A stretch of 64,000 nucleotides of DNA from an uncultured Blastocatellia bacterium (lineage in GTDB: Bacteria > Acidobacteriota > Blastocatellia > Pyrinomonadales > Pyrinomonadaceae), in assembly GCA_946480785.1 (NCBI GenBank), contig CAMLLD010000014.1, positions 23,347 to 87,346 of the forward strand. The letters run 5' to 3'. This document shows, one piece after another, positions 53,705 through 62,831 of the stretch (positions are counted from its first letter, which is position 1; each line of letters begins with the position of its first letter). The position numbers and the translations under genes were made by a program. Below the pieces are notes generated by a model. It had not been told where the DNA came from. It saw only the letters and a program-made list of their open reading frames with translations, and did no database searches.

Positions 53705-54316
53705 CTACCGGGCCACCGTGATCTTCGTCACCGGATGAATCTCCCATGCCGTTGCGCGCCAGTTGTCCGCGTGACCGGGCGCGATGTTTTCCGACTCCTC
53801 ATCATGGCCCACGTCGAAATACAACCAACCTTCAAACTCACACCAGTGGCCCACTAACTGACGCTGTAGAGTCTCAACAGACCAATCGATTCCGTGCGAC
53901 GTGGCCCAGTCCTGAAAACGCGGCGTGATCTCTACGATTACCTGTTCGTTCTTCGCCGCGCCTTTTCGATCCGCGATCGTGATGTGGATGTCGCGCCGAC
54001 AAGGGCTGAAACAGTTCGTCGCTTCCGGACGCGCGTAAGCAACGTCGATCACCTCACCCTGAATTCTTGCCGCGTGCTCGATTGACCAGCGATGCGTATC
54101 GTTGCCACGCTCGAGCAACGCATCGAGCGTGACTCGCGCGTCAAAGTCAGCGGCTTGTGGCAGCGCAGTCCTGTTTTTCAAACGGTGAAGCTCGCGCGCG
54201 CGACTGGTGAGAGCGAACCCCGCGCTCGGACAATTCCACGCCAGCAGCAGCCACAGTGTTATCAAAATCACAACGACAACACCGATCACTACCCACGTTC
54301 GCCGGCTGCTCAACAC
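53705..54316 (-). CDS. Hypothetical protein with membrane anchor
   Basis: 203 residues. An N-terminal helix (about 8-28) anchors a soluble domain with four cysteines, two close together in NCFSPCRRD, and the C-terminal GWLYFDVGHDEESENIAPGH...TAWEIHPVTKI. I do not recognise a family. It lies directly downstream of pdxJ on the same strand (9 bp gap). Confidence 0.65.
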   Translation of the reverse strand: MLSSRRTWVVIGVVVVILITLWLLLAWNCPSAGFALTSRARELHRLKNRTALPQAADFDARVTLDALLERGNDTHRWSIEHAARIQGEVIDVAYARPEATNCFSPCRRDIHITIADRKGAAKNEQVIVEITPRFQDWATSHGIDWSVETLQRQLVGHWCEFEGWLYFDVGHDEESENIAPGHADNWRATAWEIHPVTKITVAR

Positions 54317-54325
54317 TTGAGTGCG

Positions 54326-55063
54326 TTAATTGTTCTGCACGCAGGCGACGTACTCGCGCACGACCTGGGCCAGTCCTTTAAATAGGCTTTCGGAGATGAT
54401 TGCGTGGCCGATGGACAGCTCGTCGGGACGGAGGCGAGCCAGCAAAAGCGGAAGGTTCTCCTGCGTCAGATCGTGGCCCGCATGAACGCGCAGGCGCAGG
54501 CTGCGGGCGAGATTTGCGGCCTGTTCGAGTTCGGCGAGAAATTCGTCGCCGTCAGGAGTGCCGAACGTGAGCGCATAATCGCCAGTGTAAAACTCCACCG
54601 CATCCACTCCCGCATCCGCGGCGAGACGAACAGACGCTTCCGCAGCGTCGCAGAACACACTGACGCGGCTAACGCCGCGAAAGGCTTCGACAGTTTTCAC
54701 TAATTTGTTTTGATCGTCGTAAGCGCGCCAGCCGCGTCGCGACGTCAACTCTCCCGGCGTCACTGGCACGACTGTAAACTGCGTTGCCTTGACTGCCTTC
54801 GCGAGCCGCAATAACTCGGGCCGCAGATCGCCTTCGATGTTGAACTCGATCGCGCCACTCCTGACCTCCGGTATGTCCGCGATCGCGAGCACGTCGTCGA
54901 GCGTCGCATGACGTGCATCCGCACGCGGATGAAGTGTTAGACCATCAGCGCCGTTGTCGATCACGACGCGCGCCGCGTCGATCAGATTCGGCACACCGAT
55001 GTCGCGCGAATTTCGCAGCAACGCGACCTTGTTCAGATTAACGCTTAGACTGGTTCGTCGCAT
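54326..55063 (-). CDS. pdxJ: Pyridoxine 5'-phosphate synthase
   Basis: 245 residues, the usual PdxJ length, with a TIM barrel. It closes the pyridine ring from 3-amino-acetone phosphate and deoxyxylulose phosphate in the DXP-dependent vitamin B6 pathway. Motifs seen: VNLNKVALLRNSR, LTLHPRADARH (active-site His and Arg), IEFNIEGD (Glu), RVHAGHDL (His) and IGHAIISESLF. The loop VPVTPGELTSRRGW differs from the commoner VPE form, so it belongs to a divergent PdxJ branch. pdxA is not in the window. Confidence 0.93.
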   Translation of the reverse strand: MRRTSLSVNLNKVALLRNSRDIGVPNLIDAARVVIDNGADGLTLHPRADARHATLDDVLAIADIPEVRSGAIEFNIEGDLRPELLRLAKAVKATQFTVVPVTPGELTSRRGWRAYDDQNKLVKTVEAFRGVSRVSVFCDAAEASVRLAADAGVDAVEFYTGDYALTFGTPDGDEFLAELEQAANLARSLRLRVHAGHDLTQENLPLLLARLRPDELSIGHAIISESLFKGLAQVVREYVACVQNN

Positions 55064-55081
55064 CAGTTCAACTTCTCCGCT

Positions 55082-55828
55082 TCAGAACGGCAGCACGGCG
55101 GCGCCGACCTTGTAAGCGTACCAAATTCCGAAGCAGATGCTGAGGATCGCGGCGACTGTTTGCAGTCCTTGATGCGCGTGGGTCAGTTTGGGAGAGGTCA
55201 GCGCGAACGGCAGACCGATCAGTCCCGACATCAAAAGCATGCCGGCGATCGAGCCAAAACCAAACGTCAACACATACAACAGGCCCACCCACGCCGAACG
55301 GATCTGCGTGAGCACGAGCAGCGTCAACGCGCCGGAGCCAGCGAGCCCGTGCATCATGCCGACCATCACGGGCTTCCAGCCGATGCGCGAAACGCGATGA
55401 GAATGTGGCGACGGTGCACTTCGCTCGTGCCTCGTTTCGTGTTCGTGAAAGTGAACGTGCGTGTGCGCGAGGCCGTTGTGAGTATGCTGGTGCACGTGCA
55501 TCTGGCCGTCGCGTCGCAACGCGCGCCAGAGCGCGCTCACGCCCAGACCGATGATCATCAGCGCGACGCCGAACTCGAGCCAGCCGCTGACTCGCTCGGG
55601 AATCGCAATGCGAAACCACAACACCACGATCGCGATCGCCATCAGCGACGCCGTATGTCCCGCGCCCCACAGCGCGCCGACAAACGCCGAGCGAAAAATG
55701 TTTTTATGCCGGCTGACGATCGTTGAGATCGCGACGACGTGATCGACCTCGGTCGCGTGTTTCAATCCGAAGACCAGACCGAGCCCGAGGATGGCCATGA
55801 TGCCGAGTGTATTGGAGTTTTCTAACAT
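55082..55828 (-). CDS. Nickel/cobalt-type transporter (NiCoT/UreH-like)
   Basis: 248 residues with six membrane helices. The signature GLKHATEVDHVVAIST in helix I (His-x4-Asp-His) and GALWGAGHTASL are typical of nickel/cobalt permeases and related UreH/SulP-like proteins. A His-rich loop (about 110-148, HVHQHTHNGLAHTHVHFHEH) can bind metal in the cytosol. It shares a strand with pdxJ with a gap of 18 bp. Which metal it carries is uncertain. Confidence 0.85.
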   Translation of the reverse strand: MLENSNTLGIMAILGLGLVFGLKHATEVDHVVAISTIVSRHKNIFRSAFVGALWGAGHTASLMAIAIVVLWFRIAIPERVSGWLEFGVALMIIGLGVSALWRALRRDGQMHVHQHTHNGLAHTHVHFHEHETRHERSAPSPHSHRVSRIGWKPVMVGMMHGLAGSGALTLLVLTQIRSAWVGLLYVLTFGFGSIAGMLLMSGLIGLPFALTSPKLTHAHQGLQTVAAILSICFGIWYAYKVGAAVLPF

Positions 55829-55893
55829 GCCCGCTTCGCTAGGAGCATATCAACTCCGCGCGTGCGGCCAAAACGCGCAGAGATTCCCGTTCC

Positions 55894-56997
55894 TCATTGC
55901 CACTTGAAGATTTTCAGCGCCACGACGAAGCTCACGAAACACCACGCGACGAGGATGGCGATCGAAAGCCAGTTTGACGAGAGCGACGTGCCTTCGTTCA
56001 TCAACGCGCGCAGCACGTTGTTCAACGCCGTGAGCGGCAGCGCCTGAATGAACGGTTGCAGCACCTGCGGAAAGCGCTCCGACGAGAAGAACGTGCCCGA
56101 CAACAACCACATCGGCAGCATGATGAAATTCATCAAACCCGACACGCCTTCGATCGTTGTCGGTCGAGCAGCGACCAATAGCCCGAGTCCGGAGAAGGTG
56201 AAGCCGCCGAGGATAGTCATCAGCGCCACACTCAACCACGAGCCGCGTACCGTAAAGCCAAACGCGATCGTCGCGAAGATGATCACGGCCGCTACTTCCA
56301 GCACGAGAAACAGCAAACGCGACAGCATGAACGACAGTAAGTAATGCGAGCGACGCATCGGTGTCGCTGCGAAGCGTTTGAGGAGTTTGCGCGAGCGTGC
56401 GATCACCACAGTAAATCCGAGGCCCCATAAACCGCTGCCCATCAGGTTCATGCCGATCAAACCGGGCACGAGAAAATCTACATAACGCGCGCCGGGCTCG
56501 GTGACTTTCTCTTCGCTCACGTTCGCCACATCGGCGCGTCCCTTACCGCGTTGCAGCGCATCATCGACGAGCAGACGAGCAGCGCGGCTCTCGGGTCGCG
56601 TGGGATCGAAGCGATAGTCAAACGAGTCTGTGCCGGGTTTGACTACGATCGCGACTTTCCCGCTGCGCAACGCTTGCGTCGCCTCATCGGGACTCATGAC
56701 AGTCGCCGTGATGTCTGCAGAATGAGACAACACGTTTGCAGTTTCGGCAGCTCTCGAATTTTCGGCGCTCGTCTCGATCGCCACCGGAGTTTTGTCGGGG
56801 ACCGTATTGCGAAACGCGATTCCAAGCGCAAACGTCATCAGCACCGGAAAGACGAAGACCCAAAACACAGCCTCTTTCTCGCGCAGAAACTCGCGCACGC
56901 GCATCGCGGTCAGCTCGAACAGCGGATGCAAAGATTCCGGCTTCTCGCTGCCGCGCGAACCTCTAACGTCGACCAAAGTTTCTTTTGCTTCAGCCAT
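55894..56997 (-). CDS. ABC-2 type transporter permease
   Basis: 367 residues with one N-terminal helix, a large periplasmic loop (about 60-185), and five C-terminal helices. The GLIGMNLMGSGLWGLGFTVV and NFIMLPMWLLSGTFFSSERFP segments are those of ABC-2 drug/polysaccharide permeases. Its start overlaps the ATPase gene by 8 bp. It probably exports a drug or lipid. Confidence 0.9.
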   Translation of the reverse strand: MAEAKETLVDVRGSRGSEKPESLHPLFELTAMRVREFLREKEAVFWVFVFPVLMTFALGIAFRNTVPDKTPVAIETSAENSRAAETANVLSHSADITATVMSPDEATQALRSGKVAIVVKPGTDSFDYRFDPTRPESRAARLLVDDALQRGKGRADVANVSEEKVTEPGARYVDFLVPGLIGMNLMGSGLWGLGFTVVIARSRKLLKRFAATPMRRSHYLLSFMLSRLLFLVLEVAAVIIFATIAFGFTVRGSWLSVALMTILGGFTFSGLGLLVAARPTTIEGVSGLMNFIMLPMWLLSGTFFSSERFPQVLQPFIQALPLTALNNVLRALMNEGTSLSSNWLSIAILVAWCFVSFVVALKIFKWQ

Positions 56998-57979
56998 CGC
57001 GCAGCATTCTCCCTGTCAAACTAACGAACACATCTTCGAGCGTGGCCTGGTGCGTGGTGAGCGTGACGAGTTCCGAGCCCTGGCGTTTGATCTCGGCGAG
57101 CAAAGCAGGCAGAGCGACGCCGATCTCCGAAACAGTGAGCGCGTATTCGTCGCCGCGTGTATGCAGGTTGTTGACGGCCGGCAGGTGCATCAGCGGCTCG
57201 TGTTCGAGCGACTTCGTGACGCTGAATTCGATGATCTGATCGGCGCCGAGTGATTCGATCAACTCGGCCGGCGTGCCGAGCGCGATCACTTTGCCGTGGT
57301 CCATGATCGCGACGCGGTCGCAGAGACGTGTCGCTTCTTCCATGTAATGAGTCGTGAGCAGAACGGTGCCGCCGCCCGCGCGAAACTTGTCGACGATGTC
57401 CCACAGCGAGAGACGCGCCTGTGGATCGAGTCCCGTCGTCGGCTCGTCGAGGAACAGGAGTTCGGGATCGCTCACGAGCGCGCACGCGACCGCGAGCCGC
57501 TGTTTTTGCCCGCCCGAGAGCTTACCGACTCGTGCGTTTCGTTTCTCTTCGAGGGCGACGGTGCGAATGACTTCCTCAACGCTGTGACCGCGTTTGTAAA
57601 AGCTGCGAAAGAGTCGCAGGGTTTCGACAACCGTGACTTTTTCGGCGAGTTGAGTTTCCTGTAGCTGGACGCCGATACGTTCGCGCAACGCGCGGTTGTC
57701 GCCCGTGGTCCAGCGTTGGCCCAACAATTCGACGGTGCCTTCATCAGACGGTGTCAGGCCTTCGAGTATTTCAACCGTCGTCGTCTTGCCCGCGCCGTTT
57801 GGTCCCAGCAGACCAAAACACTCGCCCGTAAAGATCTCGAGGTCGAGTCCGTTGACGGCGGTGACGTCCGCGAATCGCTTCACGAGGCCCGCGCAGCGTA
57901 ACGCGACGCGTGAAGCTGTGGGCGTAACTGCCGCCGCGTTGGACGCTGTCCGCACTTCCTGTGCTGTTTCTGTTGACAT
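56990..57979 (-). CDS. ABC transporter ATP-binding protein
   Basis: 329 residues. Walker A GPNGAGKTTT (about 55), signature LSGGQKQRLAVA (about 155), Walker B LLFLDEPTTGLDPQ (about 172) and switch His in LLTTHYMEEA are intact. A C-terminal extension (about 235-329) is of the DrrA/CcmA type. It powers the permease encoded directly downstream (8-bp overlap). No regulator adjoins. Confidence 0.93.
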   Translation of the reverse strand: MSTETAQEVRTASNAAAVTPTASRVALRCAGLVKRFADVTAVNGLDLEIFTGECFGLLGPNGAGKTTTVEILEGLTPSDEGTVELLGQRWTTGDNRALRERIGVQLQETQLAEKVTVVETLRLFRSFYKRGHSVEEVIRTVALEEKRNARVGKLSGGQKQRLAVACALVSDPELLFLDEPTTGLDPQARLSLWDIVDKFRAGGGTVLLTTHYMEEATRLCDRVAIMDHGKVIALGTPAELIESLGADQIIEFSVTKSLEHEPLMHLPAVNNLHTRGDEYALTVSEIGVALPALLAEIKRQGSELVTLTTHQATLEDVFVSLTGRMLRDG

Positions 57980-58046
57980 ACTCGCGCTTTAGTTCTAGAT
58001 AGAATTTGCAGAGAGTATCAAGAACTAACCAGGGAGGGAAAAGATC

Positions 58047-58259
58047 ATGGACGAACTCATCAAGCGCATCACTGAGAAGACGGGGATTTCTGAAGACCAG
58101 GCGCGTTCGGCAATCAACACTGTCAGCGGGTTTCTCAAAGAGAAACTGCCGGCTCCCATCGCGGGTCAAATCGATAACGTTCTGGCCGGGGGCGGCGGCA
58201 TGAGCGACACCCTCGGGAACGCCGCGTCGAAGATCGGCGGCATGTTCGGTTCCTCGTAG
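58047..58259 (+). CDS. Small DUF2267/DUF937-like protein
   Basis: 70 residues. N-terminal helical pattern MDELIKRITEKTGISEDQARSA followed by VSGFLKEKLP and a Gly-rich tail. Such short proteins with an EDQA(R)xA helix occur in several DUF families. AGGGAGGGAAAAG precedes the ATG. Function unknown. Confidence 0.7.
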   Translation: MDELIKRITEKTGISEDQARSAINTVSGFLKEKLPAPIAGQIDNVLAGGGGMSDTLGNAASKIGGMFGSS

Positions 58260-58310
58260 TCGGCTATCGTGTGCTAAATTCAATGCGGATTTAGCAAACG
58301 GAGCTGCACG

Positions 58311-58604
58311 ATGAAACTTACGCGGGACATTCAGAGCCTCAGCACATTCAAACGCGATACTGCGAAGTTTGTGCGTCAACTAAAGAAGACCGGGCAGCCG
58401 GTCGTGCTGACAGTGAACGGCAAAGCCGAACTGGTTATTCAAGACGCTGAGAGTTACCAGAAACTCCTGGAAGCACACGAGCGGATGGAAGCGATCGAGG
58501 GGATAAGACGTGGCTTGGAAAGCATGAAGCGCAATCAGGGAAAGCCGGCAGAAAAGTTCTTTCGGGAGTTTTTTGCTGAGAAAGGCATCCCTGAGCGCGA
58601 ATGA
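58311..58604 (+). CDS. Phd/YefM-family antitoxin
   Basis: 97 residues. N-terminal Phd fold with FVRQLKKTGQPVVLTVNGKAELVIQDAESYQKLL, the DNA-binding half, and a charged helical C-terminal part that should wrap the toxin. Its stop overlaps the toxin ATG (ATGA). Confidence 0.9.
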   Translation: MKLTRDIQSLSTFKRDTAKFVRQLKKTGQPVVLTVNGKAELVIQDAESYQKLLEAHERMEAIEGIRRGLESMKRNQGKPAEKFFREFFAEKGIPERE

Positions 58605-58897
58605 AGCGGTACGCGGTTATCTTCGAAACATCAGCTCAGGAAAATGTGCGCGAATCTTACGACTGGGGCTGCCGCGCGTGGGGAAAGAAGGAGGCCCAAC
58701 GATGGGTTCGCGATTTACGATCAGCAATCGTAAGACAACTCAGCATCGTCCCTAAAGGCTTTCCACTCGCGCCGGAAGACGACGAATTCGCGAAGGAGAT
58801 TCGCCAGCTCATCGTGGGTCGCTATCGCGTCCTATTCACCATTCGAAAAAGCAAAGTCCACGTACTTCATGTTCGAGGCTCATACAATCGGAAATGA
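58601..58897 (+). CDS. RelE/ParE-family toxin
   Basis: 98 residues with the RelE core: FETSAQENVRESYDWG, QLSIVPKGFPLAPED, IRQLIVGRYRVLFTI and VHVLHVRGSYNRK. The 4-nt overlap with the Phd-type gene defines the toxin-antitoxin pair. Whether it cuts mRNA on ribosomes or poisons gyrase is not evident. Confidence 0.88.
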   Translation: MKRYAVIFETSAQENVRESYDWGCRAWGKKEAQRWVRDLRSAIVRQLSIVPKGFPLAPEDDEFAKEIRQLIVGRYRVLFTIRKSKVHVLHVRGSYNRK

Positions 58898-58954
58898 CCT
58901 TGGTGGTGAAAGTGCAACGGTAGTTTCAGCCGTAAAAATTTCAGTGCTTAGTGG

Positions 58955-59593
58955 CTAAGAACTGGCGAGCACGTTCCGGGCCGTGGAGCGCCATAGATAG
59001 TGGAGGAGTAGCCAGAAGATAAAACTCACAACGTAGGCCAACATAGTCGCGCCGAGGCGAAACTGCGGATCGATCCTGCTTCCGATAACGGCCAGCAGCA
59101 GGGCCGGAAGAGCACTTACAACGAGAAAGGTCCAGCAGGCGATGCGAAACGAGTCCCACCTCGTAAGCTTCACCAACAGGAACACGATTAGATTACCGAC
59201 GACACCCGTAAACACGACCGCATCGAGTATGCGTCCAAAAACGAGCAGCGAGCTGACCTCATGTGCTCTGCCGTAGCTCAACAACATGAAAGCAGCGAGA
59301 ATAATCACGGCGCAGCCCACTACAGCTATCAAGTCTCTACGCATATTGTTCATGGGATCATTCACCTCTCTGACGTTTTCGATGTGTTGCTTTGAAGCAG
59401 AAACAACCAGGTCACCCAAAATCGCCAACCAGAATTTTCCGGTCGCGAGCTTTCCGTCTCGTCTCTTTATGTCGCGAGCGCTGTCGCGAAACACCTGAAG
59501 CATCAACGGGCCATATTCGCGGCGAAAATCAGCGGGATAAGCCGCCAGCAGCATCCGGTAAACGCGACACGATAAATTTGTAGTCTCTCTCAT
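58955..59593 (-). CDS. Permease-prefix-like membrane protein linked to PadR
   Basis: 212 residues. The N-terminal CRVYRMLLAAYPADFRREYGPLM is the hallmark of the permease-prefix segment in acidobacterial ADOP-type ABC permeases. Four membrane helices follow but no FtsX domain, so it is a stand-alone or truncated relative. It lies 7 bp after the PadR gene, with which it forms an operon. Confidence 0.75.
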   Translation of the reverse strand: MRETTNLSCRVYRMLLAAYPADFRREYGPLMLQVFRDSARDIKRRDGKLATGKFWLAILGDLVVSASKQHIENVREVNDPMNNMRRDLIAVVGCAVIILAAFMLLSYGRAHEVSSLLVFGRILDAVVFTGVVGNLIVFLLVKLTRWDSFRIACWTFLVVSALPALLLAVIGSRIDPQFRLGATMLAYVVSFIFWLLLHYLWRSTARNVLASS

Positions 59594-59600
59594 TAACTAC

Positions 59601-59969
59601 TCAGGATTGCACCTTCTGCGCCGAGAGCAACTTCTTCGCCCGGGCCGCTTTTACAAGCTGCGCCAACCGTTCAGCCTCGGCCACGGCAACGCGATGACCA
59701 AACTTCGTCAAGCGATAATAACGCCGGCGTTCATCGTCCAGCTCCGGGTCGGGCCGCTCGTCCAACTCTTCGATCAAATCGTCGTTGAGCATTCGCTTGA
59801 TCGAGCCGTACAGAGTTCCCGGGCCGACTCGAACTTTGCCTTCTGTTCGCTCCGCGACTTCCCGCATGATCTCGTAGCCGTGCCGATCGCGATCCGCGAG
59901 CGCGAGGAGAATATGAAACATCGCCGGTGTCAGCGGCAGGAAGTCGTCAGGATTACGATTCTTGATCAC
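59601..59969 (-). CDS. PadR-family transcriptional regulator
   Basis: 122 residues from the GTG at 59969 (GAGGA 6 nt upstream); longer starts lack a site. A PadR winged helix is complete: LTPAMFHILLALADRDRHGYEIM...VGPGTLYGSIKRMLNDDLIEEL...RRRYYRLTKFGH. It should repress its own operon, including the permease-prefix gene, via the palindrome just upstream. Confidence 0.9.
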   Translation of the reverse strand: MIKNRNPDDFLPLTPAMFHILLALADRDRHGYEIMREVAERTEGKVRVGPGTLYGSIKRMLNDDLIEELDERPDPELDDERRRYYRLTKFGHRVAVAEAERLAQLVKAARAKKLLSAQKVQS

Positions 59970-59979
59970 TAGCCATCCT

Positions 59980-60000
59980 CTATATCGACGCGCGATATAG
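59980..60000. promoter_or_regulatory. PadR operator palindrome
   Basis: Perfect 8-bp arms CTATATCG and CGATATAG with a 5-nt centre, 11 bp upstream of the padR GTG. TATATCG-type palindromes are typical of PadR sites. It is also 61 bp before the divergent VWFA gene, so both may be controlled. Confidence 0.65.
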
Positions 60001-60060
60001 TAGAGCGGTTGCGCGATTCTGTCAAGAGTTAATCGAGCGCAAGGATGTATACTGCTGCGC

Positions 60061-61794
60061 ATGCGAGGCAGGAGAAGTAGATCGTTGCTCATCAGCGCGG
60101 TCGTGATATTCATCGCGTTAGCCGTGCGCGCTGCATCTGCTCAGACTCCCTCACAGGCAAAACCCGCCGAGCCATCTGACGACGTCATTCGCGTCGAGAC
60201 GAACCTCGTGCAGACTGATGTGACTGTTATCGACAAGAAGGGGCGCGTCGTCACGGGTCTCAAGCCGAATCAGTTTGAGTTGCGCGTTGATTCCAAAACT
60301 CAACCGCTGAGCTTCGTTGAAGAGGTCATTGCCGGCGGTCCGGCGGAAGAAACACAACTAAAGAACGTGCGCGAGGGAAGAGTAAATGCCGCGCCTGCGC
60401 TGCCTCCGCCCGCCGCATCCGAGCGTCGTCCGCTTATTTTCTTTTTCGTGGATGACGTTCACCTTGCCCCGGAGAGTTGGGTGCGGGCGCGCTCACTGTT
60501 GCTGAACTTCCTGGACCATCAGATGAAGCCGAACGATCGCGTAGCGGTCGTCTCGACGAGCGGTCAGATCGGTTTTCTGCAACAACTCACCGACAATAAA
60601 TGGGTATTGCGCGAAGCAATCGGACGCCTCAATCCTAAGTACAACCCCGAAGCGACCGCCAGCAAGGTCACGATCAGTGAGTCCGACGCAAACCTGGTGG
60701 CAAGCCACTCCGATCAGGCGCTTTTTGATTACCTGGTTGCGGCTACGATGCGCGAATACCAAATGCAGGACACGATCACTGCGATGGCGATGGTTAAGAA
60801 TCGTGTCCAGCAGATAAATGAACAAGGCGAACAGGCTGAGTTAGCCACACTCTCGCGGCTCGAAAATCTCATTCGCTCGACCGAACCTCTGCGCGGACGC
60901 AAAGTCGTTTTCTTCGTGTCGGATGGTTTTATCGCCGACATCAAACGATCGAACGGCGCCGAGTTGATCAAAAGGATCGCGCAACGCGCTGCCGCCACCG
61001 GCGTGGTGATTCACTCGCTCGATACGCGCCCTCCCTACTTCGGATCTGGCGCTGACGTCTCCACAAACAACTATCCCGATTTCGGCGGCGGCACCGCGTG
61101 GCGAACGCTCGCTGAAAACAAAGGCCCGCAAGAGCCGTTGGAGACGCTCGCAGAACTGACGGGCGGCCGCTCTTATCTGAATGCGAACGCGCTGCGCGAG
61201 GGTGTTTCCGAATCGCTAACGGAGAGTTCTGCTTACTATCTGCTCGGGTGGAGCCCCGATCGCGAGAAACAAGAGCCCGGACGATCGACGATCCAAGTGA
61301 GCGTGATTGGCCGTCCGGATTTGCGAGTCCGCACGCGGCGAAACTATTTTGATTTTCCTCAGCCGCAGCCAATTAAGACTGAAGCGTCAACCGCCGACGA
61401 TCAATTGAAGTCAGCGCTCGGTTCTCTTTATGCGCGTCGCGATGTGCCCACCGCTGTGTCCGCGGCAGTCGGCACAACGCCGCAACACACGGGACTGGCA
61501 GTATCAATGACGATCGACGCGAGCATGCTTACGGTCGAGAGTGTCAACGGAAAAGAGTTGGCGATCGTGGACGTGTTGGGCGCGGCTATCGACGATCGCG
61601 GCGTGTGTTCGACGTTCAAGCAGAAGCTCGAAATTCCTCAGGAACTGTTGGCCAACGAACGTCTGATCAAGTGGAAACAATTCCTGTCGTTGCCTGCAGG
61701 ACTTTACCAGGTACGCCTCGCGGTACGCGATCGGCGCAGCGGACGCACCGGCAGCGCAATGACGTGGATCGAAATTCCGCAACGAGAAAGATAA
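60061..61794 (+). CDS. VWFA-related Acidobacteria-type secreted protein
   Basis: 577 residues. Signal peptide (about 8-29), N-terminal VETNLVQTDVTVIDKKGRVV segment, VWA-like domain with the altered MIDAS region FFVDDVHL (about 125-330), then LAELTGGRSYLN and SAYYLLGWSPD, motifs of the TIGR03436 family. These proteins are very frequent in Acidobacteria and are thought to act in envelope adhesion or assembly. The promoter overlaps the PadR site. Confidence 0.9.
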   Translation: MRGRRSRSLLISAVVIFIALAVRAASAQTPSQAKPAEPSDDVIRVETNLVQTDVTVIDKKGRVVTGLKPNQFELRVDSKTQPLSFVEEVIAGGPAEETQLKNVREGRVNAAPALPPPAASERRPLIFFFVDDVHLAPESWVRARSLLLNFLDHQMKPNDRVAVVSTSGQIGFLQQLTDNKWVLREAIGRLNPKYNPEATASKVTISESDANLVASHSDQALFDYLVAATMREYQMQDTITAMAMVKNRVQQINEQGEQAELATLSRLENLIRSTEPLRGRKVVFFVSDGFIADIKRSNGAELIKRIAQRAAATGVVIHSLDTRPPYFGSGADVSTNNYPDFGGGTAWRTLAENKGPQEPLETLAELTGGRSYLNANALREGVSESLTESSAYYLLGWSPDREKQEPGRSTIQVSVIGRPDLRVRTRRNYFDFPQPQPIKTEASTADDQLKSALGSLYARRDVPTAVSAAVGTTPQHTGLAVSMTIDASMLTVESVNGKELAIVDVLGAAIDDRGVCSTFKQKLEIPQELLANERLIKWKQFLSLPAGLYQVRLAVRDRRSGRTGSAMTWIEIPQRER

Positions 61795-61806
61795 AGGAGT
61801 AAGGAA

Positions 61807-62523
61807 GTGTCTGTTACAGAAATCGCCCCTGACTGCTATCGTATCTCCACCTACATTCCCGAGATCGACTTACAGTTCAATCAGTTCGTGATCGACGATG
61901 AAGAGCCGCTGCTGTTTCATACCGGCATGCGTTCGTTGTTTCCGACCGTGCGCGAAGGAGTCGCGAGCGTAATCGATCCGGCGAAGCTGCGCTGGATCAG
62001 CTTCAGCCATTTCGAGGCCGACGAGTGTGGCTCGCTCAATGAGTGGCTGCAAATCGCGCCCAACGCACAAGCAGTGTGCAGCCTCGTCGGCGCGATGGTG
62101 AGCATCAACGACTTCGCGCTTCGTCCCGCGAAAGGCATGGTTGACGGCGAGACGTTCGAGACGGGGCGGCATCGCTATCGCTTCGTGCAAACGCCGCACG
62201 TGCCGCACTGTTGGGAGGCGGGGCTGCTTTACGAGGAAACGAAAGGCACGCTGCTCTGCTCCGACCTGTTTCATCAGGGCGGTGACGTCGAACCGTTGAC
62301 GGATGCGGACGTGATTGCGCGCGCGCGCAAGACGCTCGTCGATTATCAGGCGAGCCCGTTGGCCAACTACATGCCGTACACGAAGCACACCGACGGCATC
62401 ATGCAAAAGCTCGCGGCGCTCAACCCGCGCACGATCGCGCCGATGCATGGTTCGGCTTTCGGTGGCGATGGCGCGCAGGCGCTGCGGGATCTCGCGGTCG
62501 TGATGCGCGAAGTGTTGGGTTGA
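61807..62523 (+). CDS. MBL-fold protein of flavodiiron/ODP type
   Basis: 238 residues from a GTG with AAAGGAG upstream. Metal ligands follow the diiron pattern: HFEADECG (His-x-Glu-x-Asp), [10 protein letters not shown] (His), CSDLFHQ (Asp) and PMHGS (His). There is no flavodoxin domain, as in stand-alone oxygen-sensing ODP-like proteins. Role may be oxygen or NO handling. It overlaps the next gene by 1 bp. Confidence 0.85.
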   Translation: MSVTEIAPDCYRISTYIPEIDLQFNQFVIDDEEPLLFHTGMRSLFPTVREGVASVIDPAKLRWISFSHFEADECGSLNEWLQIAPNAQAVCSLVGAMVSINDFALRPAKGMVDGETFETGRHRYRFVQTPHVPHCWEAGLLYEETKGTLLCSDLFHQGGDVEPLTDADVIARARKTLVDYQASPLANYMPYTKHTDGIMQKLAALNPRTIAPMHGSAFGGDGAQALRDLAVVMREVLG

Positions 62524-62759
62524 TGGCGGCGCGGGTCATACAAGTCAAAGTGAAACCAAACTCGCGCGTGAGTGCGCTCGAGGAAATGGAAGACGGAACG
62601 TGGCTGGCCCAGATCAAGTCTCCACCGGTTGACGGCAAAGCGAACGAAGAATTGATCGTGTTGGTGGCGCAGCGGTTTGGCTGTCGTAAGTCTGAAGTGT
62701 CGATCAAGAGCGGCGCGTCGAGTCGGACGAAGCTGGTGAGAATCGACGCGCCCGCTTAG
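62523..62759 (+). CDS. DUF167/YggU-family protein
   Basis: 78 residues. The pattern VKVKPNSRVS, PPVDGKANEELIVLVAQRF and SEVSIKSGASSRTKLVRI is that of the YggU family, whose cellular role is unclear. Its ATG overlaps the preceding stop (TGATG). The last codons lie in an 18-bp tandem repeat. Confidence 0.9.
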   Translation: MAARVIQVKVKPNSRVSALEEMEDGTWLAQIKSPPVDGKANEELIVLVAQRFGCRKSEVSIKSGASSRTKLVRIDAPA

Positions 62760-62831
62760 TTCGACGCGCCCGCTTAGTTCGAGCCCGCTCAGCTCGCCGG
62801 CCCGCCCAGCTCGACACTCACGCTTAGCTCG
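62743..62831. repeat. 18-bp tandem repeat at the end of the DUF167 gene
   Basis: Two perfect units of TCGACGCGCCCGCTTAGT (62743-62760 and 62761-62778) are followed by three decayed units, each keeping CCGC/CAC-TAG-like ends. The first copy contains the stop codon. It arose by local slippage and spans the short intergenic gap. Confidence 0.75.
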
